A DNA stretch of 64,000 nt from Nakamurella flavida (GTDB taxonomy: Bacteria > Actinomycetota > Actinomycetes > Mycobacteriales > Nakamurellaceae): NCBI RefSeq assembly GCF_030811475.1, contig NZ_JAUSQV010000001.1, forward strand, positions 1,883,501 to 1,947,500. The letters are read 5' to 3'. How positions within the stretch are numbered: the first letter of the stretch is position 1; each line of letters begins with the position of its first letter. Positions 57,994-64,000 of the stretch are shown in pieces. The notes beneath the pieces are model-generated. The model searched no databases. It worked only from the letters and a program-made list of their open reading frames with translations, and was not told the origin of the DNA. A program made the position numbers and the translations under genes.

Positions 57994-60521
57994 TGCTCTC
58001 CTCCAGGCTGGACGGAGCCCTCCACCGGCGCACCGGTGGACAGCACGTTCGGGGTGCCGGACGGCCCGCCGGTGGCGACCGCGGGGGCGGGGGTGACGGG
58101 GGTGCCGTCGGTGTCGGCACCGGCGGCGCCGTCCTGCAGTGCCCGCCAGACCCGTTGCGGGGAGCAGGGCATCTCGATGTCGTGGACGCCGAGATGCCGG
58201 ACCGCGTCGAGCACCGAGTTGACCACCGCCGGGGTGGAGGCGATGGTGCCGGCCTCGCCGACCCCCTTGACGCCCAACGGGTTCGACGTCGCCGGGGTGA
58301 TGGTGCGGCCGGTGGTGAAGTGCGGCAGGTCGGGGGCGGTGGGCACCAGGTAGTCGACCAGCGTGCCCGAGGTGAGCTGCCCGTCCTCGGTGTACAGCGC
58401 CTCCTCGTACAGGGCCTGCGCGATGCCCTGGGCGAGTCCGCCGTGGATCTGCCCGTCGGCGATCAGCGGGTTGACCACGGTGCCGATGTCGTCCACGCAC
58501 ACGTAGCTGCGGATGGTCACCTTGCCGGTCTCGGTGTCGACCTCGGTCGCGCACAGGTGGGTGCCGTGCGGGTAGGAGAAGTTCTCCGGGTCGTAGGCGG
58601 CCTCGGAGTCCAGGGTCGGCTCGACACCGTCGGGCAGGTCGTGGGAGGTGAACACGGCCAGCGCCACGTCCCCGATGGACTTGCTGCTCTGCGTCCCGCG
58701 GACGGTGAACACGCCGTCGGCGAAGTCCAGGTCGTCGGCGGACGCCTCGAGCATGTGCGCGGCGATGGGTCGGGCCTTCTCGATGACCTTCTCCGCCGCC
58801 TTGACCACGGCGATGCCGCCGACCACCAGCGAGCGCGACCCGTAGGTGTCCAGACCCCGTGGGGAGGACTGGGTGTCGCCGTGGATGACCTCGATCTTGT
58901 CGAACGGCACCCCGAGCTTGTCCGCGACGATCTGCGACCAGGCCGTCTCGTGGCCCTGGCCGTGCGCGGAGACACCGGTGATCACCTCGACCGAACCGGT
59001 GGGCAGCATCCGGATGGACGCGGACTCCCAGCCGCCGGCGCCGTAGCTGAGCGAGCCCAGCACCCGGGACGGGGCCAGGCCGCACATCTCGGTGAAGGTG
59101 GAGATGCCGATACCGAGCTGGACGACGTCACCGCGCTCCCGCCGCGCCCGCTGCTCGGCCCGCAGGCCGTCGTAGTCGAAGAGCCGGACGGCCTCGTCGG
59201 TGGCCGCCTCGTAGTTGCCGGAATCGTAGGTGAGCCCGGCGACGGTGGTGAACGGGAACTCCTCGTGGGCGATCCAGTTCTTCTTGCGCAACTCGAGCGG
59301 CTCCATGGCCAGCTCGACGGCCAGCTCGTCCATCATCCGTTCGATGCCGAAGGTGGCCTCCGGGCGGCCGGCCCCGCGGTAGGCGTCGGTGAAGGTCTTG
59401 TTGGTGAACACGTTCGTGCAGGTGAACCGGTAGGCCGGGATCTTGTAGATGGCGTTGAACATGAACGCCCCGAGGATGGGCACGCCCGGGCCGACGAGGC
59501 CGAGGTAGGCGCCCATGTCGGCGAGCAGGTCGACGTCCAGCCCGGTGATGGTGCCGTCGCGGCGGGCGGACAGCCGCAGCTTCTGGATCTGGTCGCGGCC
59601 GTGGTGGGCGGCCAGCAGCGACTCCGACCGGGTCTCGGTGTACTTGGCCGGCTTGCCCAGCCGCCGGGCGATCATCAGGGTGACGATCTCCTCCGCGGTC
59701 ACCTGCAGCTTCCCGCCGAAGCCACCGCCCACGTCGGGGGCGATGACCCGGACCTTGTGTTCCGGGATGCCCTGCGTCATCGCGATCATCAGCCGCAGGA
59801 TGTGCGGCACCTGGGTCGCCGACCACATGGTGATCTGCTCGGCCGTGGGGTCGACCACGGTGGACCGCGGCTCCATGAACGCCGGGATCAACCGCTGCTG
59901 GCGGAAGGTCCGCTCGACGACGATCTGGTCGCCGTCCCGTTCGGCGGTGCTCAGCGCGTCGTCCACGCTCGACCCGGTGCCGGCGTCGGCGGAGTCGAAG
60001 CGCCACACCGCGTTCCGGTTGCTGCCCAGGCTCGCGTGGACCAGCGGCGAGCCGTCCTTGAGGGCCTCGACCATGTCGGTGACCACGGGCAGGGCGGTGT
60101 ACCGGACGTCGATGAGCTCGACGGCGTCGACGGCCTCGGCCTTGGTCCGCGCGGCGACCACGGCGACGATCTCCCCGGCATGGCGGACCTCGTCGACGGC
60201 CACCGGGTTGTGGGTGGGCGAGAGCATGTCCGCGGTGATCGGCCAGGCGCAGGGCAGCCCGCCCTGCTCGGAGAGGTCGGCGCCCGACCAGGCCCCGAAC
60301 ACCCCGGGCGCGTCCTTCGCCGCGGAGGTGTCGACCGAGTCCAGGGTGGCGTGGGCCATCGGCGAGCGCAGCACGGCCAGGTGCACCATGCCCGGCAGCA
60401 CCATGTTGTCGGTCCACCGGGTCCGACCGGTGATGAGGTGGTCGTCCTCCTTGCGGCGGCGCTCCCGGCCGATCTCGCGTTCCGGAGCGGCGGTGGCCTG
60501 TTCGTCCAGGGTGGCGGTCAC
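57990..60521 (-). CDS. coxL: Molybdenum hydroxylase large subunit, form II CoxL-like
   Basis: This 843-residue xanthine-oxidase-family molybdopterin subunit has [17 protein letters not shown] (residues ~262-278), a catalytic-region loop [10 protein letters not shown] (380-389), [11 protein letters not shown] and [10 protein letters not shown] with the active-site Glu. True aerobic CO dehydrogenase (form I) carries AYRCSFR with the Cu-binding Cys; here the form II sequence AYRGAGR has no Cys. So aldehyde, purine or other heterocycle oxidation is as likely as CO oxidation. GTG 60521 overlaps the coxS stop. The C-terminal ~40 residues are Gly/Pro-rich and variable. Confidence 0.9.
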   Translation of the reverse strand: MTATLDEQATAAPEREIGRERRRKEDDHLITGRTRWTDNMVLPGMVHLAVLRSPMAHATLDSVDTSAAKDAPGVFGAWSGADLSEQGGLPCAWPITADMLSPTHNPVAVDEVRHAGEIVAVVAARTKAEAVDAVELIDVRYTALPVVTDMVEALKDGSPLVHASLGSNRNAVWRFDSADAGTGSSVDDALSTAERDGDQIVVERTFRQQRLIPAFMEPRSTVVDPTAEQITMWSATQVPHILRLMIAMTQGIPEHKVRVIAPDVGGGFGGKLQVTAEEIVTLMIARRLGKPAKYTETRSESLLAAHHGRDQIQKLRLSARRDGTITGLDVDLLADMGAYLGLVGPGVPILGAFMFNAIYKIPAYRFTCTNVFTNKTFTDAYRGAGRPEATFGIERMMDELAVELAMEPLELRKKNWIAHEEFPFTTVAGLTYDSGNYEAATDEAVRLFDYDGLRAEQRARRERGDVVQLGIGISTFTEMCGLAPSRVLGSLSYGAGGWESASIRMLPTGSVEVITGVSAHGQGHETAWSQIVADKLGVPFDKIEVIHGDTQSSPRGLDTYGSRSLVVGGIAVVKAAEKVIEKARPIAAHMLEASADDLDFADGVFTVRGTQSSKSIGDVALAVFTSHDLPDGVEPTLDSEAAYDPENFSYPHGTHLCATEVDTETGKVTIRSYVCVDDIGTVVNPLIADGQIHGGLAQGIAQALYEEALYTEDGQLTSGTLVDYLVPTAPDLPHFTTGRTITPATSNPLGVKGVGEAGTIASTPAVVNSVLDAVRHLGVHDIEMPCSPQRVWRALQDGAAGADTDGTPVTPAPAVATGGPSGTPNVLSTGAPVEGSVQPGGEQ

Positions 60522-61111
60522 GGGCGCTGTCCCTCCAGGGTCTCGGACGAGTCGGACGGGGCCGCACCGGCGGTGGCGGGCACCCGGTCGGGGGCGCGGC
60601 CGGCGCCCGTCGGGGGTGCGACCGCGGCCGTACCGGCGGTCGCCCCGCGCATCTCCTGGCCGGCCGCCCGGACGGCGGCCACGATGTTCTGGTAGCCGGT
60701 GCACCGACACATGTTGCCCTCCAACCCCTCTCGGACCTCCTGCTCGTCCGGGTCGGGGTTCTCGGCCAGCAGGCAGGTGGCCTGCATGATCATCCCGGGG
60801 GTGCAGAAACCGCACTGCAGGCCGTGGTGCTCGTGGAAGGCCTTCTGCACGGGGTGCAGCGGCCCGCCGAGCGGCGACAGCCCCTCGATCGTGGTGACCT
60901 CGGCGCCGTCCGCCTGCACGGCCAGCACGGCGCAGGACTTCACGCTGGTGCCGTCCAGGTGCACGGTGCACGCCCCGCAGTTGCTGGTGTCGCAGCCGAC
61001 GACCGTCCCGACCTTGCCGAGCTTCTCGCGGAGGTACTGCACGAGCAGCATCCGGGGCTCGACGTCGTCGGAGTACCTGACCCCGTCCACCTTGACCGAC
61101 ACGGACGTCAT
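60518..61111 (-). CDS. coxS: Molybdenum hydroxylase [2Fe-2S] subunit (CoxS-like)
   Basis: This 197-residue protein has a plant-type [2Fe-2S] ferredoxin domain ([18 protein letters not shown]) and a second cluster domain ([14 protein letters not shown] and [13 protein letters not shown]). Both cluster motifs are complete. A Pro/Ala-rich ~45-residue C-terminal extension is longer than usual. ATG 61111 has AAGGAG upstream. It is the first gene of the catalytic operon. Confidence 0.92.
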   Translation of the reverse strand: MTSVSVKVDGVRYSDDVEPRMLLVQYLREKLGKVGTVVGCDTSNCGACTVHLDGTSVKSCAVLAVQADGAEVTTIEGLSPLGGPLHPVQKAFHEHHGLQCGFCTPGMIMQATCLLAENPDPDEQEVREGLEGNMCRCTGYQNIVAAVRAAGQEMRGATAGTAAVAPPTGAGRAPDRVPATAGAAPSDSSETLEGQRP

Positions 61112-61442
61112 CGACACTCTCCTTCGAGTGGAAGCCGGAAGGGCCGCCGACGACACCCGGGAGCACCGGGCGTCACGTGACCGTGGTCACGACGATGCCC
61201 CCGGATCGGACATTCCGCAACCGGCGTGATCATCGGCCCGGCGGAACGGCCGGACCTTCGATCAACGGGAAGACCGAACCCGTCCGCCGCGTCCGCCGTG
61301 ACGTGGGGGAAGAACTCCGCGGAGATGTCGACGCTGCCGACCCGGTGCCCGAACGGTTCCGTCCCGGAAGCTGAGCCCCCCGGCCCCGAGGGCAGGATCC
61401 GACACGCGGGGATCCGCCCCCCGGCCCGAGCCCGGCAGCGCC
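61112..61442. other. 331-nt intergenic region between XdhC and coxS genes
   Basis: No gene is seen. The region must carry any promoter for coxSLM. It contains the CRP-like palindrome at 61176-61191, which lies 65-80 nt before the coxS ATG. I could not pick a -10 box with confidence. Confidence 0.5.
61176..61191 (-). promoter_or_regulatory. CRP/GlxR-type palindrome upstream of coxSLM
   Basis: CGTGACCGTGGTCACG is a perfect 16-bp palindrome. Its core GTGA-N6-TCAC matches the CRP/FNR-family consensus. It overlaps GTCACGTGAC on its left side. Confidence 0.6.
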
Positions 61443-62579
61443 CTATCGGCCGATCTGTTCGGCGATCGGCTCCCGGTGGATCGCGCCCGTCGTGGCCGAG
61501 AGCGGCCGCCCACCGCCCCGCCAGCGCTGGGCGATGATCTCCGCGGCGATGGACACCGCGGTCTCCTCCGGGGTCCGCGCACCGAGGTCGAGCCCGATGG
61601 GCGAGGACAGCCGGTCGAGCTGCTCGGGGGTGATCCCCGCCTCGCGGAGCCGGTCGAGCCGGTCGGTGTGCGTGCTGCGCGACCCCATGGCCCCCACGTA
61701 GGCGACGTCCGCGGCGAGGGCCTCGACGAGCACGGGGACGTCGAACTTCGGATCGTGGGTGAGCACGCAGATCACCGTGCGCACGTCCAGGGCGCCGGCG
61801 TCGATCTGGGCGCGGAGGTAGCGGTGGGGCCAGTCGACGATGACCTCGTCCGCCTCGGGGAACCGGCGGCTGGTCGCGAAGACCGGACGGGCGTCGCAGA
61901 CGGTGACCCGGTACCCCAGGAAAGTGCCCATCCGCGCCACGGCGGCGGCGAAGTCGATCGCCCCGAAGACGAGCATCCGGGGTGCGGGCGCGAACGAGGC
62001 CACGAAGATCTGCAGGCCCTCGCCCCGCCGCTGCCCGTCCAGGCCGTAGGTCAGGGTCGCGGTGCTGCCGTGGGCGAGCAGCCCGCGCACGTCGTCGCGG
62101 ACGGCGTCGTCGATGCGGTCGGCCCCCAGGCCGCCGCTGGTCCGGTCGTCCCACACGAGGAGATGCCTTCCGACCTGACCGGGACGACCGGCCACGACGG
62201 TGGCCAGCGCGACGGGATCACCGGCGTCGACGGCCGCGGCCAGCTCGCCGAACTCCGGGAACGAGTCGGGGGCGATGCGCTCGGCGAACACGTCGATGAT
62301 CCCGCCACAGGTCAGCCCGACGCTGAACGCGTCGTCGTCGGACACCCCGTACCGCTGCAGCCGGGGTTCGGCACCGTCCCGGATGCCGCTGGCCAGCTCG
62401 TACACGGCGCCCTCGACGCACCCGCCGGACACCGATCCGACGGCCGTGCCGTCCGGTCCCACCAGCATGGACGCGCCGGCCGGTCGCGGCGCGGACCGGA
62501 AGGTCCCGGTCACCGTGCCCACCCCGACCGCCTCGCCGGCCCGCCACCACCGGAGCAGATCCGCCATCACGTCACGCAT
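61443..62579 (-). CDS. XdhC/CoxI-family molybdenum hydroxylase maturation factor
   Basis: This 378-residue XdhC-type protein has an N-terminal domain with VGSVSGGCVEGAVYELA and GLTCGGIIDVFAE, and a C-terminal Rossmann domain (MLVFGAIDFAAAVARMGTFLGYRVTVCDARP, VAYVGAMGSR). XdhC proteins bind and help sulfurate the molybdenum cofactor before insertion into the hydroxylase. It overlaps the VWA gene by 8 nt and precedes coxS by 331 nt. Confidence 0.88.
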   Translation of the reverse strand: MRDVMADLLRWWRAGEAVGVGTVTGTFRSAPRPAGASMLVGPDGTAVGSVSGGCVEGAVYELASGIRDGAEPRLQRYGVSDDDAFSVGLTCGGIIDVFAERIAPDSFPEFGELAAAVDAGDPVALATVVAGRPGQVGRHLLVWDDRTSGGLGADRIDDAVRDDVRGLLAHGSTATLTYGLDGQRRGEGLQIFVASFAPAPRMLVFGAIDFAAAVARMGTFLGYRVTVCDARPVFATSRRFPEADEVIVDWPHRYLRAQIDAGALDVRTVICVLTHDPKFDVPVLVEALAADVAYVGAMGSRSTHTDRLDRLREAGITPEQLDRLSSPIGLDLGARTPEETAVSIAAEIIAQRWRGGGRPLSATTGAIHREPIAEQIGR

Positions 62580-63750
62580 CGCGCATCACCTCCACCAGGT
62601 CCTGCAGGGTCGCCAGCGAATGGCCGGCCAGGAAGTGGTCGACGGACGGCAGCACCGCCACGATGCCACCCTGCAGGGGCCGGTAGCCGTCCTTCCCCTT
62701 GTGCGGGTTGACCCAGACCAGCGTGTGGGCCAGCCGCCGGAGCCGGGCGGCCTGCTCGGCGAGCAGGTCGGGCGCGCCTCGTTCCCATCCGTCGGAGAAG
62801 ACGACGACCACGGCCCCGCGGGCGGTGCCGCGTCGTCCCCAGCGGTCGACGAACGCGCGCAGCACCTCGCCGAGCCGGGTGCCCCCGGAGTAGTCGGGGA
62901 TGGCCTGGGCCGCGGCCGCGAGCGCCCGGTCGGGGTCGCGGGACGCGAGGGCGCGGGTGACCCTGGTGAGCCGGGTGCCCATGGTGAACACCTCGACATC
63001 GGCCGGCCGCCGTCGGGCGAGCACGTGCGCGAAGCGCAGCAGCGAGTCGGCGTAGGCGGTCATGGATCCACTGATGTCGACGAGCAGCACGATGCGGCGG
63101 GGGCGGACCCGACGGCGCTGCCGGGCGGGGCGCTGCGGTTCACCGCCGGCGGCCATCACCCGGCGCACCGTGCCGCGGGGGTCGACGGCTCCGCGGCGGG
63201 CGGGCCGGCGGCGGCGGGAGGTCCGCCAGGGCAGGCCCGGCCGCAGCAGGGCCAGCATCCGGGCCAGCTCGGCCCGCTCGGCGGCCGACAGCAGGGCCAG
63301 GTCCCGGTGCCGCAGGATGTCCGCGCCGGACGCCTCGGCGCGGATCGGGGGCTCCTCGTCGTCGTCCTGATCGGGGCCGCCGGCGGGCGGCTGCGACTCG
63401 GGCAGCACGGACCGCAGCACGGTGACCGGCGGCGGCGCCCCGGGTGGCCGTCGCGGTCGCCGCCCACCGAAGTACGCGGCGAAGGCCGCGTCGTAGACGG
63501 GGATGTCGTCCGGGCCCGCGGTCAGGCAGGCACGCCCGGCCCAGTAGACGTCGGTCGGGTCGTCGACGTGCAGAGCCGCGGTGGCGGCGAGGAAGGTGGC
63601 CGAACGGGCCGGACCGATCACGAGGCCGGCCGCGGTCAGGGCCCGGGTGAAGCCGATGAGGATCGCGGCGCCGTCGCGCACGACCGGCGCGAGCGGTCCC
63701 ACCGCGGCCGCGCTCGACCCGCTGTCCCCCGCCGGACCTGCGCTCACCAC
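62572..63750 (-). CDS. VWA-domain CoxE-like protein
   Basis: This 392-residue protein has a C-terminal von Willebrand A domain with the MIDAS motif RIVLLVDISGSMTAYAD (residues ~220-236), TMGTRLTRVTRAL and VVVFSDGWERGAPDLL. The N-terminal half is helical with a Pro/Arg-rich linker. CoxE partners a MoxR ATPase (CoxD) in assembling the CuSMo or Mo site of CODH-family enzymes. GTG 63750 is used (a second GTG follows). It overlaps the XdhC gene and follows the MoxR gene by 9 nt. Confidence 0.87.
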   Translation of the reverse strand: MVSAGPAGDSGSSAAAVGPLAPVVRDGAAILIGFTRALTAAGLVIGPARSATFLAATAALHVDDPTDVYWAGRACLTAGPDDIPVYDAAFAAYFGGRRPRRPPGAPPPVTVLRSVLPESQPPAGGPDQDDDEEPPIRAEASGADILRHRDLALLSAAERAELARMLALLRPGLPWRTSRRRRPARRGAVDPRGTVRRVMAAGGEPQRPARQRRRVRPRRIVLLVDISGSMTAYADSLLRFAHVLARRRPADVEVFTMGTRLTRVTRALASRDPDRALAAAAQAIPDYSGGTRLGEVLRAFVDRWGRRGTARGAVVVVFSDGWERGAPDLLAEQAARLRRLAHTLVWVNPHKGKDGYRPLQGGIVAVLPSVDHFLAGHSLATLQDLVEVMRDA

Positions 63751-63759
63751 GTCCCCACG

Positions 63760-64000
63760 TCAGGCCACCGGGAAGAGGGCCGCGACCCCGGCGGCGGTGA
63801 CCCGTTCGGTGTCCTCCCGGTACTTCAGGACGGCGCCGAGGGTGACGGCGGCCGATTCGGGGTCGAGCCGGTCGCAGCCCAGCGCGTGCAGCGCACGGGC
63901 CCAGTCCAGCGACTCGGCGACACCGGGCGGCTTGATCAGCTCGGCCTCTCGCAGCCGTCCGACGGCGGTGGCCACCCCGGTGGCGAGTGCCTCGGTGATC
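63760..64000 (-). CDS. MoxR-type AAA+ ATPase (CoxD-like), C-terminal part
   Basis: The minus-strand frame is open to base 64000 and ends at TCA 63760-63762. The ~79 residues present include LREAELIKPPGVAESLDWARALHALG and ESAAVTLGAVLKYREDTERV, the lid region of MoxR/CoxD AAA+ ATPases. Walker motifs lie outside the window. It would act with the adjacent VWA protein as an ATP-driven maturation pair. Confidence 0.8.
   Translation of the reverse strand, partial: ITEALATGVATAVGRLREAELIKPPGVAESLDWARALHALGCDRLDPESAAVTLGAVLKYREDTERVTAAGVAALFPVA

Overview
The window comes from a very GC-rich actinobacterium. GTG starts are frequent, stop and start codons overlap (GTGA/ATGA) inside operons, and many genes have a TANNNT box exactly 6 nt before the start codon, the signature of leaderless mRNAs. 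From about 21.7 kb to 54 kb the order gltA - citA - serC - sepH - DUF2537 - TrmH - MarR - DUF2530 - DUF3027 - MFS - DUF2771 - cold-shock protein resembles, as I recall it, the Mycobacterium tuberculosis Rv0896-Rv0871 neighbourhood. A Nakamurella/Geodermatophilus-like genus would fit, but I cannot name the genus from sequence alone. I saw no rRNA, tRNA, CRISPR array, transposase or phage gene.

Layout. 0-6.2 kb: the 3' end of a GT39 glycosyltransferase, a TipA-like MerR regulator with its own MerR-type promoter, a decayed PfkB sugar kinase, an anchored polysaccharide deacetylase, and a two-gene amidohydrolase/acyl-CoA synthetase unit. 6.4-18.5 kb: an all-minus-strand accessory catabolic island for four-carbon sugars and sugar acids. 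It holds a DhaKL-type tetrulose kinase, TIM-like and RpiB-like tetrulose-phosphate isomerases, an epimerase/isomerase, two or three dehydrogenases, a DUF1537 acid-sugar kinase, an MFS importer, a 56-residue membrane protein and two GntR regulators with visible candidate operators. 18.7-25.6 kb: a qorB/HxlR redox-sensor pair, an unassigned multi-pass membrane protein, citrate synthase, photolyase and an aldose epimerase.

25.6-57.1 kb is mostly conserved housekeeping. It includes pdxH, a second citrate synthase, serC, the cell-division protein SepH, a membrane Ser/Thr kinase, a heterodimeric ABC exporter with one degenerate ATP site, a TetR-controlled fatty-acid desaturase, an HSP90/sacsin-like ATPase, DUF3027, MFS and lipoprotein genes, a cold-shock protein, HAD phosphatases, VanZ, an LLM-class flavin enzyme and two DUF202 proteins. 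57.1-64 kb is a molybdenum hydroxylase (form II CODH-like) operon: coxM, coxL and coxS plus the XdhC, VWA (CoxE-like) and MoxR (CoxD-like) maturation genes. The last of these runs off the window.

How it works together: the C4 island should import a tetritol, tetrulose or tetronate. It would oxidise and phosphorylate it, then feed D-erythrose-4-phosphate into the pentose phosphate pathway and a phosphorylated keto-acid towards dihydroxyacetone phosphate. The decarboxylase expected for the acid branch is not in the window. Much of the regulatory logic is readable: the MerR palindrome in a 19-nt spacer, two CCTATAGG sites, an 18-bp GntR palindrome, a TetR dyad, a CRP-like GTGA-N6-TCAC site upstream of coxSLM, and strong terminator hairpins between convergent genes. 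The most unusual items are a pair of related long hairpins at 1.5 and 18.65 kb, the overlooked small membrane protein, the second start inside the TipA-like gene, and the composite C4 pathway itself.
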